From Mactromeris polynyma (taxonomy: Eukaryota; Mollusca; Bivalvia; Venerida; Mactridae): a stretch of 64,000 nt of DNA. Shown in pieces: positions 13,439 through 23,973 of the stretch. The notes beneath the pieces were generated by a model that did no database searches, had not been told where the DNA came from, and saw only the letters and a program-made list of their open reading frames with translations. The stretch spans positions 18,494,256 to 18,558,255 of the forward strand of contig JASFXZ010000001.1 in the NCBI GenBank assembly GCA_032209605.1, read 5' to 3'. Numbering within the stretch: the stretch's first letter is position 1; every line of letters starts with the position of its first letter. The position numbers were made by a program, and so were the translations under genes.

Positions 13439-15168
13439 TGTTAACAACTAGTACCAACCTGCTCAACAAGTACCAACCTGCTAAATTAGTACCAACCTGC
13501 TCAACTAGTACAAACCTGCTCAACTAGTACCAACCTGCTCAATTAGTACCAACCTGCTCATCTAATACCAACCTGCTCAATTAGTTCCAACCTGCTTAAT
13601 TTTTAACAAAACTGCTCAACTAGTACCAACCTGCTAAACTAGTACCAACCTGCTCAACTAGTACCAACCTGTTCAAATAGTACCAACCTGCTCAACTAGT
13701 ACCAACCTGTTCAACTAGTACGAATCTGCTCAACCTGCTAAACTAGAGCCGACCTGTTCAATTAGTACCAACCTGTTCAATTAGTACCAACCTGCTCAAC
13801 TAGTACCAACCTGCTCAACTAGTACTAACCTGCTCAACTAGTACCAACCTGCTCAACTAGTACCAACCTGCTCAACTAGTACCAACCTGCTCAACTAGTA
13901 CCAACCTGCTCAACTAGTACCAACCTGCTCAACTAGTACCAACCTGCTCAACTAGTATCAACCTGCTCAGCTAGTACCAACCTGTTCAAATAGTACCAAC
14001 CTGCTCAACTAGTACCAACCTGTTCAACTAGTACGAATCTGCTCAACCTGCTAAACTAGAGCCGACCTGTTCAATTAGTACCAACCTGTTCAATTAGTAC
14101 CAACCTGCTCAACTAGTACCAACCTGCTCAACTAGTACTAACCTGCTCAACTAGTACCAACCTGCTCAACTAGTACCAACCTGCTCAACTAGTACCAACC
14201 TGCTCAACTAGTACCAACCTGCTCAACTAGTACCAACCTGTTCAACTAGTACGAATCTGCTCAACCTGCTAAACTAGAGCCGACCTGTTCAATTAGTACC
14301 AACCTGTTCAATTAGTACCAACCTGCTCAACTAGTACCAACCTGCTCAACTAGTACTAACCTGCTCAACTAGTACCAACCTGCTCAACTAGTACCAACCT
14401 GCTCAACTAGTACCAACCTGCTCAACTAGTACCAACCTGCTCAACTAGTACCAACCTGCTCAACTAGTACCAACCTGCTCAACTAGTATCAACCTGCTCA
14501 GCTAGTACCAACCTGCTCAACTAGTACCAACCTGCTCAACTAGTACCAATCTGCTTAACTAGTACCAACCTGCTCAATTAGTACCAACCTGCTCAACTAG
14601 TACCAACCTGCTCAACTAGTACCAACCTGCTCAACTAGTACCAACCTGCTCAACTAGTACCAACCTGCTCAACTAGTACCAACCTGCTCAACTAGTACCA
14701 ACCTGCTCAACTAGTACCAACCTGCTCAACTAGTATCAACCTGCTCAGCTAGTACCAACCTGCTCAACTAGTACCAACCTGCTCAACTAGTACCAATCTG
14801 CTTAACTAGTACCAACCTGCTCAATTAGTACCAACCTGCTCAACTAGTACCAACCTGCTCAACTAGTACCAACCTGCTCAACTAGTACCAACCTGCTCAA
14901 CTAGGACCAACCTGCTCAACTAGTACCAATCTGCTCAACAAGTACCAACCTGCTCAACTAGTACCAACCTGCTCAACTAATACCAACCTGCTCAACTAGT
15001 ACCAACCTGCTCAATTAGTACCAACCTGCTCAACTAGTACCAACCTGCTCAACTAGGACCAACCTGCTCAACTAGTACCAATCTGCTCAACTAGTACCAA
15101 CCTGCTCATTTAGTACCAACCTGCTCAATTAGTACCAACCTGCTCAACTAGTACCAACCTGCTGTACT
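13438..15168. repeat. 1.7-kb array of a 19-bp repeat with higher-order structure
   Basis: About 90 tandem copies of ctcaactagtaccaacctg (19 bp). Variant units are themselves duplicated: the marker 'ctagagccgacctg' occurs at about 13746, 14059 and 14277, and 'agtatcaacctgctcagcta' at about 13956, 14487 and 14733. Larger blocks have therefore been amplified after single units diverged. No protein is implied. Confidence 0.97.
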
Positions 15169-15169
15169 T

Positions 15170-16008
15170 ACTCGATGTAAGAACGTATTTTGGAATTTGC
15201 TAGGGTCGTATGGTCTGTGGCAACTGTCCATTATTTGTCCTGTGTGTTGTATAGGACTTCATGCAACCTACTCAGGGAAGCAATATTCAGCAGATGCCAG
15301 TTTATGATTTTATAGAGAGGTTATTGCTCTAGAAATATCAAATATGTAGTAAATTCACACTTCAGGACGAGGTTGCTGAAGAGAGGTTGTTCTCAACAAT
15401 GGGCAGTTGTGGAGAGGAATGAGCGCTATTTTGGATATTGTCCGGTTTAATTGTGTTTCTCAATGTAACACTAATATATAAACAAACTACTCAGACATTC
15501 AAGTGGGCGATGTCATTCTCTTATTGGAAGCAGGAAACACTCACAGTTTAATGCCATTGCATTTCAAAAAATGACTGATGAATTGTCGAGGATAAATGAA
15601 ATACAAATATATGATTAATTGTTAATATTCAAGTGATCAGATTTAGTTTTAATCATATCTAGTCCGATAGTTTGTCAAAACAAGCTAACGAAACATCGAT
15701 GTTTACACAAAACACGCAGATATTTCAAAAATTTCAAATAACCAAATGAACATCCATGGGGTAAGGCATTATCTAAAATACCGGGATTATGAACACATTT
15801 TATATTCATACCACTTGAATCTGATAAATAGGCTACTGGTATTGAACAGTGAAAAGATAAATGGAAACAAAAATATCGAACTTGCAAAATACGAGGTATG
15901 TCAGCTTGTGTTTAGCATCACAGCAGACGTCCCTACCCTAACAGACATAGTTAATAAATAGTTAGTTCTTGTATTACATCTAGAAGTAATGCACATGTGT
16001 TCTTATAG
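15170..16008. other. Intergenic, nothing recognised
   Basis: A 71-codon frame at 15746-15961 has no recognisable domain and no convincing splice context. No other signal seen. Confidence 0.35.
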
Positions 16009-16477
16009 ACCTTTCCCAAATGAAGTGCTTTTTTCAGATTTTTTTTGCTAAAAAGTGATTTTTTTGGGGTTTGTTTACAAACATGGATTTTAAGCGAGTC
16101 TTTTAGGAAATTAGTGAGTTTAAAGTTGGTTAAAAAACCCAATTAAAACCCGCTTAAACCAACTTACCAAGAAGTGCGTGTTAAGCGGGTTTTCTTAACT
16201 CGCTTCTCTGGAAACTCGCTTTTGCTCTCTTTTAGTCAATAAACAACCAACTTCTGGAGTAGTGTGTAAAAAACACCATTAACTCAGAAAAAAACACTAA
16301 ATGGTTAAAACGGTGTTTTTTGTAGGTTGTTTTCTCTGGAAAACTCATACTTTGCCTAGAAAAAACCTGCTCGGTAAGCTAAAAGAACCACTTATAACCC
16401 AGTGGCAGTGCCGCCGTGTTTAACTCGGATTAAACCCAGTTTAAAACCGGGTTTTGCTCACTTATGTTGGAAGGGGA
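16009..16477. mobile_element. Inverted-repeat element family B, copy 2
   Basis: The opposite-orientation copy of the element at 10387-10855. It starts cctttcccaaatgaagtgc and ends cttatgttggaagggg. Its right part (gtttaactcggattaaaccc) is the reverse complement of the left part of copy 1. The two copies bracket 5.2 kb that includes the 19-bp array. Confidence 0.85.
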
Positions 16478-17298
16478 AGAACAGAAAAGTCTTATCTTAC
16501 GATTTTTATGCATTTGTAATAATAATAAATACACAAATTACCATATTCCCAAAATACAAGCATATCTGATAGATTCATATTATCAATTCGGTTTAACGTC
16601 CTTGGACCCGTCACAAATACAAAACAAGCCAGGATATGGACACCGTAATCATCATGTTTGTTTCAAATCCGACGCAGAAGGTTCAGAGAGAGAGCTCTGA
16701 AATTGTGCAACGTCAGGATCTTTCACAGATTAAGGGTTTATATTATGCTTCTTTGCTTAATGCATAGAAATCAGCAGAAAATGTTTTTTTTATATCCTGC
16801 AAAGATATTTTGCAATCATCCTGTGTAGTATCGTGATCGGATAACAGCATACTGATCTCGTTTCATTGTTTCAAAATTCATTAATCAAAATACGATGTTT
16901 TGCAATTGCCATTTTCTTTGCAGCCGAAATTCATAACAAATGAATTCAATAAACAATACATAATACGTGCAAACAAGCGTGTAAGAAATACGAGTATAAA
17001 ACAGTCAAGTGTTCGAAAATTATACCATCTCCTAGTAAGAATTTCTCTAGCATAAAAACCGAAAAATGCCGCATGAGTTAACGAATTTCTATGCTAAATT
17101 GCAGTGGATGTGCATCCTTCAAATTGGCAATATATCCAACTTTATCCGATAAAATTGCATTTGATATCGTTGATATGTCTGAATCAAATATGATTAATGT
17201 ATTTGGCTACAGCCTGCAGCCGAAGTGTCGAAGTCATTCGATTAATTATCCATTCGTTGCATCTTGTTATTTCCAGGAAATTTCCAGGAGAAAAAGCT

Positions 17299-17862
17299 AT
17301 GTCTACAAGGAAAACTTCGATGGTACCAAGCGAGGGCCGCCGGAAATCAATATACGAGCGGAAAGCCTCCGTGGAGAAGAACGCCTTGGAACTTCCGGCT
17401 AATATGGCGCGCAGACCATCTGTTGACGGACGTAGAATGTCAATGGCTGGTTCCCTGGCAGGAAGGTCGGGTTTATTGTCGGCTGACAGAAATAAGAACG
17501 TTAAGTATGAAAATACGTTCAAAATTGAACCAGACGACCGCTTTCCTATCTATGAAGCTAAGAAAATTGCTATCAGCGTCCTGAATACCAATCTAGAAGG
17601 GAAGGAGTACAACAAGGACGAATGCCAGCGTCTGACACGAGTGATGTCCGACCGGATAAAACAACAAACAAAAGCGCTTGGACATCCAAGATTTAAAATA
17701 GTTGTTATAATTTCTATTGGTCAGCAACAGGACACTCGCCCTTCTATGTCTTTCACCAGTAGATGTATTTGGAATGACAAGTTAGACAGTTATGCAGAAG
17801 CCACGTTTAAAAACAGACATCTTTATGCTGTGGCATTAGTTTACGCGATGTATGCGGATTAG
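17299..17862 (+). CDS. Tctex1-type dynein light chain, DYNLT5/TCTEX1D1-like
   Basis: Encodes 187 aa. Residues 70-187 form a Tctex1/DYNLT fold: the start 'YENTFKIEPDDRFPIY', a helix with 'DECQRLTRVMSDRIK', the strand 'RFKIVVIISIGQQ', then 'SRCIWN', and the usual ending 'LYAVALVYAMYAD'. Family members are dynein cargo or axonemal light chains, so a role in cilia or dynein transport is inferred. Length matches TCTEX1D1 proteins (about 180 aa). The N-terminal 65 residues are basic and Ser-rich with four kinase-type sites (RRKS, RKAS, RRPS, RRMS). I chose the ATG at 17299 because it follows a good acceptor (ttgttatttccag, ending 17277), so the start probably sits just inside an exon with an upstream non-coding exon. 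The frame is open back to 17197. AATAAA is at 18278. Confidence 0.9.
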   Translation: MSTRKTSMVPSEGRRKSIYERKASVEKNALELPANMARRPSVDGRRMSMAGSLAGRSGLLSADRNKNVKYENTFKIEPDDRFPIYEAKKIAISVLNTNLEGKEYNKDECQRLTRVMSDRIKQQTKALGHPRFKIVVIISIGQQQDTRPSMSFTSRCIWNDKLDSYAEATFKNRHLYAVALVYAMYAD

Positions 17863-17910
17863 TCTTTTATCAGATTTTCTCTTGTTGTGTAAAGAGTTAG
17901 ATCCATTTTA

Positions 17911-18244
17911 TACATAGTTCCCACATCTATAATATTTACCTCCCTTGTTCTTAACTGTCGGCCATTTTGATAGGCAAAACTGATAAGCCCTTATAGGAGT
18001 AATTTCCAAATATGTGATAATTGAGAAAATACCAAGAGAATTTTCATGTGACAACCACTTTTTCTTCAACTAACTGAGCCAAATGCCCACATGAACATCA
18101 TGAATAAGTTACTTTTTATACATCGGATTAGTTTATCATCGTTTACATTATATTCCCCATAAACTGTACAGAAATTTGCCTATCAAAATGGCCGACAATT
18201 CAGAGACAAGGGAGGTAAGTATTGTAGATGTGGGAACTATGTAT
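17911..18244. mobile_element. Palindromic element family A, copy 2 (full length)
   Basis: Best copy of the family. It begins tacatagttcccacatctat and ends atgtgggaactatgta, with complementary inner ends cctcccttgttc / gagacaagggagg and gccattttgat / atcaaaatggc. It starts 49 bp after the stop codon of the Tctex1 gene and before that gene's first AATAAA, so it is probably transcribed in its 3' UTR. Confidence 0.9.
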
Positions 18245-18277
18245 TGTCAAGACTTTTAATTCAGTTCGTGCTATATA

Positions 18278-18283
18278 AATAAA
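18278..18283 (+). promoter_or_regulatory. Putative poly(A) signal of the Tctex1 gene
   Basis: AATAAA about 415 nt after the stop codon, just past the palindromic element. I saw no canonical AATAAA between the stop and this site. Confidence 0.45.
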
Positions 18284-18289
18284 TATGAA

Positions 18290-19255
18290 AGACACGATGA
18301 GTTTCTTTACGCCAATGTCCTTAACGACATTAACACAGGAAAGACAATTCCTGTTTGGCTGCATTTTTAATTTCGAAAGATCATGAAATGTCATTAAACG
18401 AATATCTTTATTGCTAAAAAGTATATTCAACAAAGCAACCGCACCTTTGTTATGAAACAATATGTTTTATCCTTAGCAAAGTACATGTATAAGCCTACGA
18501 TATGTCCACAATAGGCATCTATTTACATAAAACGTGATATTCAAATAATAACGGTCATATTAATACATGTGTTATAAGTCATGTCTTCATGCATTTGCTA
18601 TTCATAAGTATCTGATCTAGAATAAGATCACTAATATAAAATTGACCTGTGCAGTTCCTTTTTTGTTGAGTATACACGTTAAAGCATTCACATCGTTCGT
18701 TGTATTGTGTATGTAATGACCGAGATTAGTAATATATTGTAGCATTAAAATAGTATGCAGTAATAAAGCATTCCAAAGTGCAGAGCATGTTACTTATAGG
18801 TTTCTTAAGATAATAATAAAATCTATTGAAGTAGTCTGTAATGTCTACGTTCACTACTTGCATCACATATGGTGGATGCGGTTACAGTTCATTATAAAAA
18901 AAAGAGAGCTGTATTTCTGTTAACGTTTCAAAACATATATGTAAGTAGGTATAACGGTTTTTTCTAGTTTTCTTTTTTCAAGATACCTTATATATTACGA
19001 ACTTGATGATTGTGACGAAGATATAAGGTTATTAGTTATTAGTCATAACTTATTAAGTTTACATCGATTGTCAAAAGAAGGTCTTCCAACTTATGATCTT
19101 CACTATGGATGACCGATTCCTAGGTTGAATGCTCGCGACACATTCAAGATTGTAATGTGTGCGGTCAAACCCCACTCAACACGGGGCTCTCTTCCCATCG
19201 ACCACTAAGCCTTTCCCTCGAACTAGATACAAATTATCAACCAAGTAAATCCAGG
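18290..19255. other. Intergenic, nothing recognised
   Basis: AT-rich, no coding signal seen. Confidence 0.35.
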
Positions 19256-19259
19256 CAAA

Positions 19260-19900
19260 AAAATGATGATGGTGATGATGATGGTGATGATGATGATGAT
19301 GATGGTGATGACGATGGTGATGATGATGGTGATGACGATGGTGATGATGATGATGGTGATGATGATGATGATGATGATGGTGATGACGATGGTGATGATG
19401 ATGGTGATGACAATGGTGATGATGATGGTGATGGTGATGATGATGGTGATGACGATGGTGATGATGATGATGATGATGACGCTGGTGATGACAATGGTGA
19501 TGATGATGGTGATGACAATGGTGATGATGATGGTGGTGATGATGGTGATGACAATGGTGATGATGATGGTGATGACAATGGTGATGATGATGGTGATGAT
19601 GATGGTGATGATGATGGTGATGATGATGGTGATGACAATGGTGATGATGATGGTGATGACAATGGTGATGATGATGGTGATGATGATGGTGATGATGATG
19701 GTGATGACAATGGTGAGGATGATGATGATGATGACAATGGTGAGGATGATGATGATGATGGTGATGACAATGGTGAGGATGATGGTGGTGATGATGGTGA
19801 GGATGATGATGATGACGCTGGTGATGACAATGATGTTGATGATGGTGATGACAATGGTGATGATGATGGTGATGACGATGGTGGTGTTGGTGAAGACAGT
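19260..19900. repeat. 640-bp GAT/GGT trinucleotide-type repeat
   Basis: Continuous gatgatgatggtgatgac-type repeat with interspersed caatggt and gaggat variants. The period is 3 with loose 12-18 bp higher-order units. Because the period is 3, several frames are open on both strands (poly-Asp/Gly, poly-Met/Val, poly-Ser/Pro). None has family similarity outside the repeat. Confidence 0.95.
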
Positions 19901-20045
19901 GATTGAGTATTGCTTTAATTTAAACATATTTAATTAACATAGATTATGAAACAAGTTGACATCATCAAATTAAATCACTCTCACTGACTGATGCCTTGCT
20001 GACGAACTAATACTTTCGTTACAATCAGAATGTGTGAAGTTTGCA

Positions 20046-20150
20046 ATCCAGCCTCACCTAAGGCAGGATTTGAACTCACCACGGCTCAGGTGCGAGGTAC
20101 TAGATCCCTCTGCTGCATTGCCTCCCTTGATCACTAGACTTGCACCACCG
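20046..20150 (-). repeat. Possible tRNA-like SINE relic
   Basis: The minus strand contains a B-box-like gagttcaaatcctgcc preceded by a weak A-box-like region. Degenerate, low certainty. Confidence 0.3.
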
Positions 20151-20982
20151 ATATCTGAACACCAATCCCAGTTCGTTGACAGACAGATGTTTTAACAGTT
20201 ACATATACCTTTGAAGACCTCCACGGGGACAAGAATAAGATGGTCATAGTTGACAAGTGGATTCTCGAACATGTTACGATAGTCAGTACTTTGTACAGAG
20301 ATAACAGCCGTCACCTTCTAAGAACTGGTAACGCCTATCTATCGGTGGTTATACACAACACCTGTATACAAACTTGTGATTCATCATTGTAATTGTATAA
20401 TTTATTCAGCAATTTTTTCAATTATGAGGGTGTAATATTAATAAGAGATTCCGTGCGTAAGTTTCAATTTTCCCACACTAAGTAAACAGGCATTTATTAA
20501 ACGTTTTCAAGTTTTATCATAATCAATATTATACTGGTACAGATTAAACATAACGTTAAAAAACGCTGCAACACGACGCCCACATTCGAAAAGACTTCAT
20601 CATTGTACCAAAATGACATGATCAAAAAGCTTTCATATGAACACATATTTCATCTATATTCATTTATATCCAGTTTGTCCCAATATTTGCTCTAGACACT
20701 TAATTACAAACAACTCCCAGCGATATTCCACACAATAAAATACACCCAGGTAGGTAAACATGATACAATACATTACAGGAGTGGGGAATAAACTCAAAAA
20801 GTGGTTGAGAACATTTTTTTTTTAAAGATAAATATAATATTATCAGTTATTGAACATTCACACACAACATGACAAAATGTCATGAAATTAATGTACGGAG
20901 GAAATCATTTTGTTGTGATATTACCATGGACAGCAAATGAATAGATGAATAGTTATAAACTTGAAATTCAGTAGGCAAATGT

Positions 20983-21709
20983 TATGGTGGCCTATTTCTG
21001 CCACCAGTTATCTACTTAATTTGCTAGGTAATTATGTGGTTATCACGTTAAAGAAACTAGACAACTACTTAATAGATAAGTATCGTGATAAATTTTAATA
21101 CCAGATAAATATCTTAACACGGAAAATTGTTTGATAGTGCCCACAACTGTCACCATTTACCCACCAATCTATTTTAGATAAGTGTTAAGTAGTTAAAGTG
21201 ATAAATATCTATTAAACTACACAATTATCTAGTTAATTATCATGTAAACTAGATAATAAACTTGTTAACCACTTAACTAACTAGAGAAGTATGTAGTTAA
21301 CTAGATACTTATCACGTTAACAAATTAACAGTTACCTAAAATATGTAGCTAATGTGTTACCTATCTACTTAACTAGATAATCATGTTGTTAACTAGATAC
21401 TTGACAGTTAACTACTAAATTAACTAGATTATTATGTAGTTAACTAGATATTTATTGCATTAAATACTTAACACTTATCTAAAATAGATTGTCCGTACTG
21501 GGTTTAAGTGGGTAACAGAAAATGTGGGCACTATCAGACAATTTTCCGTGTCAAGATATTTATCTAGTTTGAAAATTTATCACAATACTTATCTAGTTAA
21601 CACATAATTATCTAGTTAATTAAGTAGTTATCTAGTTTCTTTAACGTTATAACCACATAATTATCTAGTTAATTAAACAGCTAACTGGTGGCAGAAATAT
21701 ACCACCATA
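20983..21709. mobile_element. Large foldback element family C, copy 1
   Basis: 727 bp with long inverted ends: atggtggcctatttctgcca at the left and tggtggcagaaatataccac at the right. The interior is built of ttaactagataattatgtag variants in both orientations, plus an inner 'gtgcccacaactgtcacc' region. Copies at 35933-36619 and, truncated, at 47608-47872. Non-coding. Confidence 0.9.
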
Positions 21710-23465
21710 CAAATGCGCCTTCAGAAGTACTACCACATAGAATGTACAACAAATATTAAACCAAGATATTCAACTCTTCAATAAATAATAACACTAGAAG
21801 ATCGAAAAATTGTTAAAGCCACCTTAAATAAAGGTTGTTAGAAACAGCTCCAAACAATCTGATGGAAACTAAAGTGCCCCTGATTATCTCATTGAGATTA
21901 TTAGACAGATTTACGGTTCTTGAAAAACAACAAACACATACAATTTGTTTCATATAAAAGCTATATTTATGTACTATGTGAGTGGAATATGAATTAATAA
22001 CTACATGTATAAACACCAACAAATGGAATGTTTTTAACTCAAGATATTATGTAAATATAAACCACAGATGAAAACCAGAGAAATTAAATTATACGTGAAT
22101 TATGATGCAACATATCAACGTTTCAAAATTCCTCCTTATAACATATAGAACAGTATACATGTACAGTATGACCGTTTTGGATTTCTTTTCTCAAATGTCT
22201 TTTTCTGTATGTTTTTACAAATTTATAAGTCGAGAGGCAATTTCCTGACTTTTATACTGCTTGATTGATTTTGGGATAAAAATAAGGGCATGAGGTCAAG
22301 TATAAGTGTATGTCAGGAAATTGGAAACAAACATATTTTTCATTAGGCCATAGGTATACACATAATGATAAAGTGTTTTGCACTACAAAAGGATGCCATG
22401 TTATTTCATCTAAACTTCATAAAATCCCCTAAAAATCATTTTGTGAAGTTTCCCACAATTTCAGTAATCAAAAAATCAGTGATAGTTTACAAGTCGACCA
22501 CAAGTCGACAAAGTAATCTAGGTCATTTTTTACATCATTTTGCGAAGGAAAAAAATTGTCCACTAATTAATCTTTGGTCAAGTAAAACAGATGGAAAATG
22601 AAGAAAAAAATTCAACCATATATTGCATATAAATTATATACCTCTATATTTGTTTTATAAAAAGAAATGTAAAATCTAGATATTTCTAATGCAAGGGAGA
22701 CGACTCTTAAAATAGATTTTGATCACTTAACAAGTAAAGTAAGAAGTGTGTGACCCAATACTTCAGTAAAATATCAAATAGCTTTCCTCACAGTCATGCT
22801 CTGAATAATTCTTACTTTGGATTTTGTTTCTATTAATCTGTGTCAATTCATTTTTGCTAAATCATCCTCATTTATTTGACTTCTCTTATTCACAGAAAGG
22901 TTTTGTATCGAAGTCATATACACCAGTGGTAACAAGGTAACACTATATAGTTAATCTAAGAATAAATATTTTTTAATACTGAAATGAAAAACAGTCTCAT
23001 TTTTTAGCTATAATTTTTTTTATATGTTCACTAGGCAAGGGCAGGCACGTTAGATTACTTATGAAAATGTAGTGCCAGTGAAACTGTTTGTAAATATTCA
23101 TGTTTTAGTCCATTTGTGTCAATTTAGAGCCATAGAATAATCATGAATAAATGTTAAAAAATAAATATGATTAACAAGTGAGAATGAAATATCATATGAT
23201 TAAATTACCGTAGAAGTGTTAAATTGATTGAGTAGATTCAAAAATATCTACAACAAATAGGACAAAGGGACATTTTCTATATACACTCACATGTTCACAC
23301 TGAACGGTTCAACAAACAAGAAGTACATATTTTATACAATATTAAATTTTCACAAAGGGGCTATCACTCCTGTAACAGCAATTTACAATTGCCGGACTTG
23401 GCTCAATGGAATTCTGTAACAAAAAGTAACAAGTACATCTTCATATAAATGATAAAGCGTTAAAA
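21710..23465. other. Intergenic, nothing recognised
   Basis: No exon-like sequence recognised. A short stretch near 22326-22355 (ggaaacaaacatatttttca) matches an end of the inverted-repeat element at 23468. Confidence 0.35.
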
Positions 23466-23467
23466 AA

Positions 23468-23781
23468 TATATGTTTGTTTCAGGTTTCCCGACCTACCCT
23501 ATTTTTTTGCCCCGACCCTAGAACATTTTTTTGCGTGTTAACATTTGTTTTCGTTTCGGTAAAAAGTTTTTGTATGAATTTTTCTTTAGACGCTTTAGGA
23601 GTATTCCAGCAATAGAGCATTAAATTTACCTTGATTAAGCATTATCCATGTTAAAAGGGAAAGCTGATTTGTCTTTTAACATATATTCATTTAAATCTAT
23701 GTTTAATTTGCTTCGTTTGAAATATTACAACCTACCTACCCTATTTTTTTGGGCATGAAACCTGAAACAAACATATTTTTT
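23468..23781. mobile_element. Inverted-repeat element family J
   Basis: Ends atatgtttgtttcaggttt and aaacctgaaacaaacatat are reverse complements. Each is followed inward by a 'cctaccctatttttttg' motif in the same orientation. About 314 bp, non-coding. It lies just beyond the 3' end of the alpha2-delta gene. Confidence 0.75.
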
Positions 23782-23843
23782 TTAGGCCTAAAGAAACACC
23801 ACAATTTCCACTTGCCTTCCACCATTGTTAAGCCAAGATGAAA

Positions 23844-23849
23844 TTTATT
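23844..23849 (-). promoter_or_regulatory. Putative poly(A) signal of the alpha2-delta gene
   Basis: AATAAA on the minus strand, 125 nt downstream of the stop codon at 23974. Confidence 0.5.
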
Positions 23850-23973
23850 GCCTTCATGTCAAGGTCAAACTTTCGACTGGGTCACAAACTTTCGTGCTGC
23901 AGGTGACACAGACGACCACTAGACACAGTCCATTACTAGAATTTTATAACTAGATTACTGTTAAGCCAGATGT

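Noticed and set aside
13438..15168. CRISPR array
   Set aside because: Repeats are directly tandem with no spacers, in an animal genome.
19157..19906. Long open frames (over 200 codons) on both strands, poly-Asp/Gly, poly-Met/Val, poly-Ser/Pro
   Set aside because: All are produced by the period-3 GAT/GGT repeat. No conserved sequence outside it, and several frames are open at once.
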